From Marnyiella aurantia (lineage in GTDB: Bacteria > Bacteroidota > Bacteroidia > Flavobacteriales > Weeksellaceae): DNA of 64,000 bases. Below the pieces are notes generated by a model that did not search any database, had not been told where the DNA came from, and worked only from the letters and a program-made list of their open reading frames with translations. Position numbers and translations under genes: made by a program. Every line of letters begins with the position of its first letter. Position 1 is the first letter of the stretch. Positions 16,438 to 29,623 of this stretch are shown here, one piece after another. The stretch is taken from positions 2,046,001 through 2,110,000 of the forward strand of contig NZ_CP059472.1 in assembly GCF_014041915.1 (NCBI RefSeq), given 5' to 3'.

Positions 16438-17011
16438 TTGATCAAATGAATTTGTAACTGATCTACCTGATTAGTCGTATCGGCGAACTTGAAAAGACCT
16501 CTAAGTATTCATATCCGTCGGCTCCGACCGTTTTCCAGTTTCTTACTAACGTGAGTGGAATTTCATTGATGAGCGAATTTGTAGTGTACATATTATATTG
16601 CACAAGACATAACTTGGTTTATATTGATTTGCTACAATCTTCTAACATATTTTATTTGCAATCATGAACTATAGGCTGCCGGTGCCGGTGGCGGTAATTT
16701 AGATATTTTTAAAGTTTTGTGTATCTCGTACGAAGCTTATAAAACTCGCAACACTGAATGCCGGCTTAAGTGGGGTCAGTTACTACTCTATATATGTGCA
16801 TATATCCTCTGCGCCGCTGCTGGGATTTTAATGTTTTGTAAATATTAAAATCTTCATCGCTAATTAATATGCAATCTGTGGATGGTTTAGCCATGCGTGT
16901 TACTCTATGCCGTAAATAGATGCTGGCAGAGACTGTAATAATTGCATTTAATATTTTCCCCCTTCACCCTCAGTAGTTTATATAATTTTAGTAAATATTT
17001 ACATCAATATA
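16438..17011. other. Non-coding interval upstream of the rrn promoters
   Basis: About 570 bp with frequent stops on both strands and no supported ORF or tRNA. It contains a perfect 9-bp inverted repeat GATTTTAAT/ATTAAAATC at 16824-16852 and otherwise non-repetitive AT-rich sequence with isolated GC-rich patches (CCGGTGCCGGTGGCGG near 16680). It may hold an RNA gene or upstream promoter elements; I recognise neither. Confidence 0.6.
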
Positions 17012-17012
17012 T

Positions 17013-17042
17013 TTGGAGGGAGTAGATAAATGGGTATCTTTG
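17013..17042 (+). promoter_or_regulatory. rrs: rrn promoter P1
   Basis: TTG 17013-17015, a 19-nt spacer, then TATCTTTG 17035-17042, followed by GCAATCCCAAATCGAG. Confidence 0.8.
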
Positions 17043-17149
17043 CAATCCCAAATCGAGAGACCAGGGAGCGAAGTAGAAGGCAAGTCAGGGTTTAGGAAGT
17101 AAGAGAATAGAGCGGTATTTAACCGGTTTAAAATTTTATCAAAAAACAT

Positions 17150-17179
17150 TTGGCAGTTTAAAAATAAGTTGTACTTTTG
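17150..17179 (+). promoter_or_regulatory. rrs: rrn promoter P2
   Basis: ATTTGG with TTG 17150-17152, a 19-nt spacer, then TACTTTTG 17172-17179, followed by GCAGTCCCAATTCGAG, almost the same initiation region as P1. Confidence 0.8.
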
Positions 17180-17319
17180 CAGTCCCAATTCGAGGTAACG
17201 AGAGATGGGGAAGCGCAGGAGAGACTTAGGGGTCAGATTTGAAAGGAGAGGTAAGTTAAGGAAGGGGTTTGCTGAATAACACAGTGAATATCTGGACGTA
17301 AAATTTTCTTCAAAAATAT

Positions 17320-17350
17320 TTGGTCATTTAAAAAATAGTTTATACTTTTG
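17320..17350 (+). promoter_or_regulatory. rrs: rrn promoter P3
   Basis: ATTTGG with TTG 17320-17322, a 20-nt spacer, then TACTTTTG 17343-17350, followed by GCACTCGCAATTC. It is about 150 bp before mature 16S. Confidence 0.8.
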
Positions 17351-17497
17351 CACTCGCAATTCAGACGCCCAACGACAGAAGAGGTGACTGGAAATAAAGC
17401 GAAAAGAAGAGAGATCATTGACATACAAATAACAACCAAAAAAAAAGTAAGGAAAAACCAAAGCGTCAATAACTTTGAGTGAGCGAGTGAACAAACA

Positions 17498-19015
<1,518 letters not shown>

Positions 19016-19247
19016 TTGAGTCTCGTCCCGTTAGGGAAGAGAATAAACAAACAACACGGTACGCTTTGTCGTACCACACGCACTCACTTTAAGTGATGCT
19101 TTGGTTTTTTACTTTTTGGTTGCTTATTTAAAATATACCCACTAGGAATTAGTAATAGGGAAGAGATTAAGAAAGAAGTTGGAAGTTAGAAGAAAGAAGT
19201 TAGAATAAAATCTGATATCTGAAGTCTAACATCTAATGTCTAAACAG
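19016..19247. repeat. 16S-tRNA-Ile spacer with word repeats
   Basis: It contains GAAGTTGGAAGTTAGAAGAAAG near 19178 and TCTGATATCTGAAGTCTAAC near 19211, the same word families seen at 8502 and 22845. No gene. Confidence 0.6.
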
Positions 19248-19321
19248 AGTCTCGTAGCTCAGCTGGTTAGAGCGCTACACTGATAATGTAGAGGTCGGCA
19301 GTTCGAGCCTGCCCGAGACTA
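19248..19321 (+). tRNA. tRNA-Ile (anticodon GAT)
   Basis: A 74-nt cloverleaf with acceptor AGTCTCG/CGAGACT, anticodon loop CTGATAA and T loop AGTTCGAGCCT, located in the 16S-23S spacer as usual. The first acceptor pair is A-U rather than the usual G-C. Confidence 0.95.
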
Positions 19322-19410
19322 CTAATTACAAGACGGGAGATTAAAAGACACAAGATAGGAGACAAAAAAGTCTCAGGTCTGAAAACTAGAAATCTCAAGT
19401 CTGAACTAGA

Positions 19411-19484
19411 GGGGAATTAGCTCAGTTGGCTAGAGCGCCTGCCTTGCACGCAGGAGGTCAAGGGTTCGACTCCCTTATTCTCCA
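19411..19484 (+). tRNA. tRNA-Ala (anticodon TGC)
   Basis: A 74-nt cloverleaf with acceptor GGGGAAT/ATTCTCC, anticodon loop CTTGCAC and T loop GGTTCGACTCC. The gap from tRNA-Ile holds AGTCTC/GAGAC type words including a GAGAC-AAAAAA-GTCTC hairpin near 19361. Confidence 0.96.
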
Positions 19485-19694
19485 CAGTATTACCACTTTA
19501 ATTTAAAAGTGACGGAAAGAGCCAAAAACAATTTCTGTTCATTAAAGAAGTAATAAGAAAATTGATCATTGACATTAACGGTAAGAACATCACAAAGAGA
19601 AAACCGAGCACCTGCGGGTGTGAAAGTTTACAAAATAAAAGGCAGCACGGTTGTGCTGTTATTAAAAATACTGAACTAATAAAAATATTAGGAA

Positions 19695-22460
<2,766 letters not shown>

Positions 22461-22646
22461 CTAATTAGGCGCAACCGTAGGTGCAGCACGGTTATCTCTT
22501 TGTGAACGTTTTTATCGATTTTTTAAATCAGACAGAAGGTTTAAAGACAAGAGATAAGAGACTAATGTCTCGTGTCTCAAATCTATCCATCTCCAATCTT
22601 ATTTAAAATACATATACTGTACAACCTTTTGTACAAAACAACCTTT

Positions 22647-22752
<106 letters not shown>

Positions 22753-22760
22753 TTTTTTTT

Positions 22761-22796
22761 AAATCCTTCATTCGTAAGAGTGAAGGATTTTTTTTG
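22761..22796 (+). terminator. rrn operon terminator
   Basis: A 10-bp perfect stem AAATCCTTCA/TGAAGGATTT followed by T8, just after 5S. Confidence 0.9.
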
Positions 22797-23169
22797 TTTT
22801 GGAGAGAAGAAAGAGCCAGAACCATGAACCTAGACTTCAGATATGAGAGGTTAGATGTTAGAAGTTAGAAGTTAGAAGTTAGAAATTAGAAACTGCAGCT
22901 ATAGGTCAAACTAACCAGTCACCAATCACCCATCACCAGTCACCAATCACCATTCACCAGCAACAAAGGCTGCAGACATCAGCTATTTGATGCGAGAACT
23001 TAGAAACTGCAGCTATTGCTCACAAGTTTGCCAACAGCCTGTCAGGTGTGCATACAGCTTGAAGCTTATAGCTTGAAGCCAAAAGCTATCCACGGATCGC
23101 TAACCGCTGAATGCTCAACCAATCACCAGTCGCCAATCACCAAAAACTAATCAAGTCTGCACAAAAAAA
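22797..23169. repeat. Post-rrn interval of mixed word repeats
   Basis: About 370 bp without a gene. In order: TTAGATGTTAGAAGTTAGA words (22850-22890), CACCAGTCACCAATCACC words (22918-22963), a 17-bp exact direct repeat TTAGAAACTGCAGCTAT at 22886-22902 and 23000-23016, AGCTTGAAGCTTATAGCTTG near 23058, and a second block of CAATCACC words near 23118-23142. Confidence 0.7.
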
Positions 23170-23188
23170 CCACTCTGGTAGAGAGTGG
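23170..23188 (-). terminator. Terminator of the acyl-CoA carboxylase gene
   Basis: Stem CCACTCT/AGAGTGG around GGTAG. Read on the minus strand it is followed by TTTTTTT. Confidence 0.8.
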
Positions 23189-23211
23189 CTTTAATTTAAA
23201 CGGGCTTACCA

Positions 23212-24840
23212 TTATACCTGAATAACGCCCAGATTGAATTTCTCCGTTATTGGTGCATGATCTGCGGCCTCAATTCCCATTGAAATCCATTTACGGGTAT
23301 CTGTTGGATCTATTATCGCATCAGTCCACAGTCTTGCCGCTGCATAAGTGGGTTCAGTTTGCTTTTTGTAGCGTTTTGATATTGTATCAAGTATTTCCTG
23401 ATGTTCTTCTTCAGTGATTTCTTTACCCTGTTTTTTTAAAGTAGATTCCTGTATCTGTGCCAGAACTTTTGCAGCCTGTGAACCGCCCATTACTGCCAAA
23501 TCTGCCCAAGGCCATGCAACAATAAGTCGTGGGTCATAAGCTTTTCCGCACATCGCATAGTTTCCTGCGCCGTAAGAGTTTCCGGTGATTATTGTGAATT
23601 TGGGAACCACTGAGTTGGCAACAGCATTAACCATTTTAGCTCCGTCTTTTATGATTCCACCATGTTCAGATTTGGAGCCTACCATAAATCCTGTGACATC
23701 CTGCAGGAAAATCAGCGGAATTTTACGCTGGTTGCAGTTAGCAATAAAACGGGTAGCCTTATCTGCAGAATCAGAATATATTACCCCACCGAACTGCATT
23801 TCACCCTTGCCGCTTTTTACCAGTTTACGCTGATTGGCCACAATACCAACACTCCAGCCGTTTACCCTGGCAGTAGCGCAGATAATGGTCTTCCCATAAT
23901 CGGGTTTATATTCCTCGAATTCGGAATTATCTACCAGGCATTTTATGATATCGGCTGTATCATACTGCTCTGTCCTTGACGAAGGCATGATTCCGAAAAT
24001 ATTCTCAATCTTCTCTTTAGGATAAGCACTTTCGATTCGGTTGAACCCCGCTTTTTCGTATGAACCAACCGATTTCATGATATTCTTAATACGGTTCAGA
24101 GCATCGGCATCATCCTTAGCCTTGTAATCCGTCACTCCAGATATTTCACAGTGCGTTGTAGCGCCGCCAAGTGTTTCATTGTCTATGTTTTCGCCTATAG
24201 CGGCTTTAACAAGATAACTTCCCGCCAAAAATATAGAACCGCTTTTATCCACGATCATGGCTTCATCACTCATAATTGGCAAATAGGCGCCACCCGCTAC
24301 ACAACTTCCCATAACAGCCGAAATCTGGATGATTCCCATGGCACTCATCTTCGCATTATTGCGGAAAATCCGACCGAAATGTTCTTTATCCGGGAAAATT
24401 TCATCCTGCATCGGGAGATACACTCCTGCAGAATCGACCAGATAGATGATAGGCAATCGGTTTTCAATGGATATTTCCTGTGCACGCAGATTTTTCTTCG
24501 CTGTAATGGGAAACCATGCACCAGCCTTTACAGTGGCATCATTTGCTACAACAAGACACTGTTTTCCTGATACATAACCCATTACCACAATAACTCCTCC
24601 GCTCGGGCATCCTCCGTGCTCTTCATACATCTCATAACCGGCAAATCCTCCGATCTCTATGGAGTCCTTATCTTTATCAAGCAGATAATCAATTCGCTCA
24701 CGTGCGGTCATTTTACCCTCCTGCCGCATTTTATCAAGACGCTTATCCCCGCCACCTTTTTTAATTTCGGAAAACAGACGGTTTATTTCAGAAAGTTTTA
24801 GTTTGTTTTGATCTTCGCGTTTATTAAATTCTAAATCCAT
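23212..24840 (-). CDS. Acyl-CoA carboxylase beta subunit (carboxyltransferase)
   Basis: It transfers carboxyl from biotin to propionyl-, methylcrotonyl- or another acyl-CoA. The 542-residue protein has paired crotonase-like halves: GGVIVVMGYVSGKQCLVVANDATVK and DSAGVYLPMQDE in the N-half, GFMVGSKSEHGG and GNSYGAGNYAMCGKAYDP in the C-half. MTARERIDYLLD near the start is typical. The start MDLEFNKRED at 24840 is preferred over 24876. No biotin carboxylase or BCCP lies beside it, so the acyl specificity is open. A palindromic candidate operator lies about 90 bp upstream. Confidence 0.9.
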   Translation of the reverse strand: MDLEFNKREDQNKLKLSEINRLFSEIKKGGGDKRLDKMRQEGKMTARERIDYLLDKDKDSIEIGGFAGYEMYEEHGGCPSGGVIVVMGYVSGKQCLVVANDATVKAGAWFPITAKKNLRAQEISIENRLPIIYLVDSAGVYLPMQDEIFPDKEHFGRIFRNNAKMSAMGIIQISAVMGSCVAGGAYLPIMSDEAMIVDKSGSIFLAGSYLVKAAIGENIDNETLGGATTHCEISGVTDYKAKDDADALNRIKNIMKSVGSYEKAGFNRIESAYPKEKIENIFGIMPSSRTEQYDTADIIKCLVDNSEFEEYKPDYGKTIICATARVNGWSVGIVANQRKLVKSGKGEMQFGGVIYSDSADKATRFIANCNQRKIPLIFLQDVTGFMVGSKSEHGGIIKDGAKMVNAVANSVVPKFTIITGNSYGAGNYAMCGKAYDPRLIVAWPWADLAVMGGSQAAKVLAQIQESTLKKQGKEITEEEHQEILDTISKRYKKQTEPTYAAARLWTDAIIDPTDTRKWISMGIEAADHAPITEKFNLGVIQV

Positions 24841-24929
24841 ATAAATTTTTCGGTCTTTAAAGGTAGCCATTTTCACGCAAAAATGCTTTACGGGGGCTTA
24901 ACGTAATAAATGTCTGATGTTGAGGGTAA

Positions 24930-24951
24930 TATGTTAAAAATATTTAACATA
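24930..24951. promoter_or_regulatory. Palindrome, candidate operator
   Basis: Perfect 9-bp arms TATGTTAAA/TTTAACATA separated by AATA, 90 bp upstream of the acyl-CoA carboxylase start in an otherwise empty 270-bp interval. There is no T tract, so a protein-binding site is more likely than a terminator. Confidence 0.4.
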
Positions 24952-25070
24952 ATCCTTTTGAAATAGTGACAATAATAGCACAGTTTTTGCGTTTAAGTTT
25001 TTAACTGGAGGCCTGCGAAGGTTACAGTTACAATCCCTAGTTTATTTTTTTAATAGTTTATTAATTGAGG

Positions 25071-25098
25071 ATCCCGGAAGTTTAATTATTTCCGGGAT
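25071..25098 (-). terminator. Probable terminator of the ddl-coaD-TRIC unit
   Basis: A 9-bp stem ATCCCGGAA/TTCCGGGAT with a 10-nt loop, 14 bp after the TRIC gene stop. The T tract is weak on the minus strand. Confidence 0.5.
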
Positions 25099-25111
25099 TT
25101 TCAATTATTAC

Positions 25112-25750
25112 TTACATTTCGCCATCGTTGCTGTTCGTGTAGAATTTAGGCATTTGCCAATGGTATTTCACAGCCAAAGTTCTGATGCATACAATAAGTA
25201 GTATTGTAAAAATCTGGATATAGGTGAATGAAAGAGATGTGAACGTTAGCATCAGCAGAAACATTCCTCCACCCAAAATACATGCCGTAGCATATATTTC
25301 TTTTCTGAAGATAAGGGGGATTCTGTTAAGCAGGGTATCCCGGATTATACCACCGAAACAGCCGGTTATTGTGCCCAGTGTTACACAGATTACAGGATGC
25401 AGCTGCGCATCCAGGCCTTTCTGGATTCCGATAGTGGTAAAAAGTCCCAGTCCCAGGCTATCAAATAGGAATAGTGTTACTTTAAATTTCTTGTCAAAAT
25501 ATTTAACAATGAATGCCAGTACCGCTGCCAGGAAAATTACTCCACATATAAAAATGTCATGCATCCAGAAAACCGGAATGCCTAAAAGAAGGTCGCGCAC
25601 TGTTCCGCCTCCAACTGAAGTTACGAAGGCGATGATGAGTACGCCAAAAGGATCGAACCTCTTTTGCATAGCGGCAAAGGCACCAGACATCGCGAAAGCC
25701 ATTGTTCCAATGATCTCGATAGCAAAATTGAAGTTATGAGTGATATCCAA
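25112..25750 (-). CDS. TRIC/YicG-type trimeric intracellular cation channel family protein
   Basis: A 212-residue inner-membrane protein with seven hydrophobic helices arranged as two repeats, each marked by a glycine-rich turn: GGGTVRDLLLG near residue 47 and GGIIRDTLLNRIPLIF near 133. This matches the UPF0126/TRIC family of potassium-permeable channels. It is last in the ddl-coaD-TRIC operon, 17 bp after coaD. Ion selectivity is inferred from family. Confidence 0.88.
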   Translation of the reverse strand: MDITHNFNFAIEIIGTMAFAMSGAFAAMQKRFDPFGVLIIAFVTSVGGGTVRDLLLGIPVFWMHDIFICGVIFLAAVLAFIVKYFDKKFKVTLFLFDSLGLGLFTTIGIQKGLDAQLHPVICVTLGTITGCFGGIIRDTLLNRIPLIFRKEIYATACILGGGMFLLMLTFTSLSFTYIQIFTILLIVCIRTLAVKYHWQMPKFYTNSNDGEM

Positions 25751-25767
25751 GAGGCTGTATATGATGC

Positions 25768-26229
25768 TTATATTCGGACTGCGGGAGGAACCAGAAGTTT
25801 GTAGTCTCCCCTGAAGGTAATAATCTCCCTCACGATACTGCTGCTGATAAAAGATTTTCCGGAGGATGTAAGAAGGAAAATTGTTTCAATCTTACGGTCT
25901 TTTGTAAGTTCACGGTTGGTCTGTGCTATGGCTTTTTCAAATTCAAAATCGGCTGGATTCCTAAGTCCACGCAGAATAAAGCTTACATTTTTACTTTTGC
26001 AGTAATCAACAGTAAGCCCTTCAAAATGGTCAACCTCCACATTTGGAAAGTCGCTGAATGTTCTTTTAATAAAATCCATCCTCTGTTCCAGAGAAAACAT
26101 ATATTTTTTTTGGGAATTTTGTCCTATGGCAATGATTATTTTGTCGAATAGTGGCGCTGCACGTTCTACAATATCAAAATGACCTAAAGTTATAGGATCA
26201 AATGAACCCGGGAATACTGCTGTTCTCAT
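25768..26229 (-). CDS. coaD: Phosphopantetheine adenylyltransferase
   Basis: The fourth step of CoA synthesis, making dephospho-CoA from 4'-phosphopantetheine and ATP. At 153 residues it is standard. The nucleotidyltransferase motif is GSFDPITLGHFDIVERA (TxGH) at residues 8-24, LRGLRNPADFEFE lies in the middle, and ISSSIVRE near 127. The ATG is 2 bp after the ddl stop, so the two genes are translationally close. Confidence 0.96.
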   Translation of the reverse strand: MRTAVFPGSFDPITLGHFDIVERAAPLFDKIIIAIGQNSQKKYMFSLEQRMDFIKRTFSDFPNVEVDHFEGLTVDYCKSKNVSFILRGLRNPADFEFEKAIAQTNRELTKDRKIETIFLLTSSGKSFISSSIVREIITFRGDYKLLVPPAVRI

Positions 26230-26231
26230 AT

Positions 26232-27224
26232 TTAACTGCTTTTTTTATTAAGGGCTTTTTCCACTTCATTGCCGCAGAGCTGCTGAATGGAGATTCCGTA
26301 TATTTTTGCCTGTTGTGGGAGGATGGATGCCGGAGAGAAACCAGGGTTGGTATTCATTTCCAACATATAAGGTACACCATCCATAATAATGAATTCACTG
26401 CGGGAAAAACCGCTCATACCTAAAGACTCATATGCTTTCACAGCGATTTCCTCAACTTTGACCCGTGTAGTGTCATCCAGCCTGGCAGGAGTTATTTCTT
26501 CAGAGGCTCCTTCGTATTTTGCCTCATAATCAAAGAATTCCTTCTGCGGAACTATTTCTGTAATTCCCAAAACGATGGTGTGACCTTCAAAATCTACGAC
26601 GCCTACAGATACTTCCATGCCGTCCAGCGCTGTTTCGATCAGGATTTCTTCGTCCTGTTCGAAAGCGAGTTCAAAAGCCTTATCAAATTCTGAAATATCT
26701 TTCACTTTGGAAATTCCCAGAGAGGAACCACTTTGGTTAGGTTTCACAAAGCAGGGCAAACCAAGTTGCTCCACAATTGAGGTGTTGTCGGTTTTTTCTC
26801 CTTTCCTCAGGTAAATGCTTTTTGCTGAAGGTATTCCGTACTTACCCAGAACGGCCAGCGTATCTTTCTTGTTGAATGTAAGCGCACTCTGATAGAAACT
26901 GCAACCTGTATAACGCTGTCCAATGATATCCCAGTATGCCTGCAGCTCACCGTTTTCGCCCGGCCTGCCATGGATAATATTGAAACAGACATCAAATTTT
27001 ACTTTGTAACCACTGTCCAAATCTACGCTGAAATCCGACTTATTGATTTCTACCTTTGCATCGTGGTCATCTAAAAAGTACCACTGATCCTTTAAGATTA
27101 TCACTTTGTACACATTATACAGTTCACGGTCCAGAGATTCATAAATCAGCTGTCCGCTTTTCAGGGAAACTATGTATTCATCGGAATAACCGCCCATTAC
27201 AACGGCCACATTTTTCTTATTCAT
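26232..27224 (-). CDS. ddl: D-alanine--D-alanine ligase
   Basis: An ATP-grasp ligase that makes the D-Ala-D-Ala dipeptide of peptidoglycan. The 330-residue protein from ATG 27224 begins NKKNVAVVMGGYSDEYIVS. It contains NIIHGRPGENGELQ, the lysine-bearing FVKPNQSGSSLGISKV and the metal-binding end YMLEMNTNPGFSPASI. The ATG at 27251 would add nine non-family residues. A TAAATTTG box at 27249-27256 fits the 27224 start. It is divergent from the PASTA gene, a pairing that fits cell-wall function. Confidence 0.95.
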   Translation of the reverse strand: MNKKNVAVVMGGYSDEYIVSLKSGQLIYESLDRELYNVYKVIILKDQWYFLDDHDAKVEINKSDFSVDLDSGYKVKFDVCFNIIHGRPGENGELQAYWDIIGQRYTGCSFYQSALTFNKKDTLAVLGKYGIPSAKSIYLRKGEKTDNTSIVEQLGLPCFVKPNQSGSSLGISKVKDISEFDKAFELAFEQDEEILIETALDGMEVSVGVVDFEGHTIVLGITEIVPQKEFFDYEAKYEGASEEITPARLDDTTRVKVEEIAVKAYESLGMSGFSRSEFIIMDGVPYMLEMNTNPGFSPASILPQQAKIYGISIQQLCGNEVEKALNKKSS

Positions 27225-27248
27225 AACTAAATTCACAAAGTAAAGACG

Positions 27249-27256
27249 CAAATTTA
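27249..27256 (-). promoter_or_regulatory. -7 box TAAATTTG for ddl
   Basis: TAnnTTTG on the minus strand, 25 nt upstream of the ddl ATG. Confidence 0.5.
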
Positions 27257-27363
27257 CTGAAATAGTTTATTTGTAGGCAGAGAGCCGCAAAATAAGTAAT
27301 ATAAACTGCGTGAACCAAAGGAATATACAGGCCGATACCCGGAAGCATTCTAAAATTATTATT

Positions 27364-27371
27364 TATATTTG
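27364..27371 (+). promoter_or_regulatory. -7 box TATATTTG for the PASTA gene
   Basis: TAnnTTTG match 27 nt before the ATG at 27398; no clear TTG at the -33 position. Confidence 0.5.
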
Positions 27372-27397
27372 CCGCTACATTTAAAGTTAAATAAACC

Positions 27398-28462
27398 ATG
27401 CTGAAATCACTTTTCCATTGGAAGGTACTGGTAAATCTTGTGCTGGCCGCAGTAATTTTTATCGGCCTGGTATGGCTAACCTTTCGCTGGTTGGAACTGC
27501 ATACTAATCACGGTAAAGAAATTCCTGTGCCTAATGTAATGAATAAATCCGTGCATGAGGCTATAAAAACGCTGGACGACCAAGGTCTTGAGTATAAAGT
27601 TGACAGTGGAACATTTGATCCGAAATACAAACCTTTTCAGGTGCTTAATATGTTTCCTAAGCCTGGATCCCGCGTCAAGAATGGCCGTATCATTGAAGTG
27701 CGCGTGAATCCACGTACCTGGGGTAAGGTGACTATCCCAGACATTCTGGACCGTTACAAAGGTCTGGCGTTCCGGCGTCTGGAGCAGGTTGGTCTTAAAG
27801 TCGGCGATACCATATTTGAACCAAGTATCCAAAGGGATGCGGTAATCCGGATGCTTCATAACGGTATTGCAATCAAACCTGGCAGCCAGTTACCGCGTTT
27901 TTCTACAATTGATCTTGTGATAGGTGCAGGACCAAAAAGAAATATAGCTATACCAAATCTTGTAGGTCTTACAGTAGCTCAGGCCAAGGCCATTGTAGCA
28001 AATAATCTTTTTGAGATTGGTCTCGTTGAGTATGACGATGGTAAAGGTGATGATACTGATATCGTATATTATCAGGATCCGGCAGGGGGCGACCTGCGTG
28101 ATCAGGGAATGCAGGTAGACCTATGGGCAAGCAAGAAAACCCCGGCAGAAATGACCGCAAAGATTTCTCAACTCAATTCCATGTACAGGGTGAAGATAGA
28201 TACTACCTTGCCACCTGTACGTTATGAAGAAGTCCCCGTTTATCAGGAACCTAAATTTGAAACACCAGACAAAGATCCGGTGGACCAGAAGCCAGTAGCA
28301 CCAGCTGCAACTGCTAATACTACTTCAGGAAATCCCGTAAAGAAATCTGTAAACAGTTCAGGAACTGCAACACCAAAAACCAATCCTACCGGTGAGAAAC
28401 CTGCCGCAAGTGTGCCTGCGAAATCCGCAGAGAAACCGAAAGCAAAAAAAGTGGTGGAATAG
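27398..28462 (+). CDS. PASTA domain membrane protein
   Basis: A 354-residue single-pass protein with an N-terminal helix (LVNLVLAAVIFIGLVWLTF). Three PASTA repeats follow at about residues 40-105, 108-180 and 182-250 (IPVPNVMNKSVHEAI; VTIPDILDRYKGLAF; IAIPNLVGLTVAQAK). The tail after 285 is proline-, alanine- and lysine-rich and disordered. PASTA domains bind peptidoglycan or muropeptides; here there is no kinase domain. Its place between ddl and a RluA-type gene is common in Bacteroidota. Confidence 0.92.
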   Translation: MLKSLFHWKVLVNLVLAAVIFIGLVWLTFRWLELHTNHGKEIPVPNVMNKSVHEAIKTLDDQGLEYKVDSGTFDPKYKPFQVLNMFPKPGSRVKNGRIIEVRVNPRTWGKVTIPDILDRYKGLAFRRLEQVGLKVGDTIFEPSIQRDAVIRMLHNGIAIKPGSQLPRFSTIDLVIGAGPKRNIAIPNLVGLTVAQAKAIVANNLFEIGLVEYDDGKGDDTDIVYYQDPAGGDLRDQGMQVDLWASKKTPAEMTAKISQLNSMYRVKIDTTLPPVRYEEVPVYQEPKFETPDKDPVDQKPVAPAATANTTSGNPVKKSVNSSGTATPKTNPTGEKPAASVPAKSAEKPKAKKVVE

Positions 28463-28513
28463 TGCTGAATTACTTAGGTCTCATCTTTCTTATGAAGCCT
28501 GTAATAAACATGT

Positions 28514-29572
28514 ATGTTAGAGGATAACGAAGAATTATTTGTAGATGACTTACCGGAATCCGAGGTTGATAACGGCGAAAACACGGGACTTTTTGAGCAT
28601 CTCAGCTTAAAAGTAGACCGCGGACAAGAGCCATTGCGTATTGACAAGTACCTCCTCAATTTCCGTCAGAATTCCTCCAGAAATAAAATTTCCCAAACCT
28701 GCCGCGCAGGAAATGTAGTTGTAAACGGGACTGTAGTTAAACAAAACTACAAGGTAAGACCCGGAGATGAAATATCGGTTCTTTTGGCGCGTCCGCCGCG
28801 CCAGAACATCCTAACTCCGCAGGACATTCCTCTCAATATCATCTATGAGGATGATGATTTAGTGGTTATAGACAAAGCACCAGGAATGGTTGTGCATCCC
28901 GGTCACGGTAACTGGGACGGTACATTGATTAATGCATTAGCCTTTCATTTTGAAAAGAACGGCATTAAGTCGGATTTGGATCGGGTGGGTCTTGTTCACA
29001 GAATTGATAAAGATACCTCCGGCTTGCTGGTTGTCGCAAAAAACGAATATGCACTGAGTTTTCTGGCCAAACAGTTTTTCGACCGCAAGACCAAAAGGCT
29101 GTATTGGGCTTTTGTCTGGGGTAATGTAGAAGAAGATCAGGGTACTATTACCGGGCATATAGGCAGGCATCCAAAAAACAGGATGCAGATGACTGTTTAT
29201 GAGGATGGCAGCCAGGGTAAACATGCAGTATCACATTATAAGGTGCTGGAAAGGTTTCGCTATATGACCTGGATTGAGTGCAAGCTGGAAACGGGACGCA
29301 CGCACCAGATCCGCGCCCACTTTAAGCACATTGGCCATACGCTCTTTAATGATGAGCGCTACGAAGGACATATTCCTTTACGTGGTCAGAATCTTCCTAA
29401 ATATAAGCAGTTCATTAATAATATGTTCGAAATTCTTCCCAGACATGCCCTGCATGCGCATACTCTTGGCTTTGTTCATCCTGTAACAAAAAAGGAAATG
29501 TACTTTGAAAGTCCTATGCCTGCCGATATGGACGCCGCTGTAAAAAAATGGAGAAATTATTTAGAAAAATAA
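28514..29572 (+). CDS. RluA family 23S rRNA pseudouridine synthase (RluD-like)
   Basis: A 352-residue enzyme converting uridine to pseudouridine in 23S rRNA. It has an S4 RNA-binding domain (about residues 38-95, LRIDKYLLNF to VRPGDEISVLL) and then the catalytic domain with HRIDKDTSGLLVVAK, whose Asp is the nucleophile. The closing motif KLETGRTHQIRAHFKHIGH is also present. A 28-residue acidic N-terminus precedes S4. It is 51 bp downstream of the PASTA gene and probably in the same transcript. RluD rather than RluA/RluC is favoured by the S4 domain and context. Confidence 0.92.
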   Translation: MLEDNEELFVDDLPESEVDNGENTGLFEHLSLKVDRGQEPLRIDKYLLNFRQNSSRNKISQTCRAGNVVVNGTVVKQNYKVRPGDEISVLLARPPRQNILTPQDIPLNIIYEDDDLVVIDKAPGMVVHPGHGNWDGTLINALAFHFEKNGIKSDLDRVGLVHRIDKDTSGLLVVAKNEYALSFLAKQFFDRKTKRLYWAFVWGNVEEDQGTITGHIGRHPKNRMQMTVYEDGSQGKHAVSHYKVLERFRYMTWIECKLETGRTHQIRAHFKHIGHTLFNDERYEGHIPLRGQNLPKYKQFINNMFEILPRHALHAHTLGFVHPVTKKEMYFESPMPADMDAAVKKWRNYLEK

Positions 29573-29592
29573 AAATATCCCAATAAATTTTC

Positions 29593-29600
29593 TATATTTG
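29593..29600 (+). promoter_or_regulatory. -7 box TATATTTG for porP/sprF
   Basis: TAnnTTTG match 24 nt before the ATG at 29624. Confidence 0.5.
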
Positions 29601-29623
29601 TTCAACTGAAATCTTGATTTGTT

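Noticed and set aside
22915-23142. CRISPR-like array from the CACCAATCACC repeats
   Set aside because: The repeated words are 8-12 bp, vary in sequence and have no regular spacer length.
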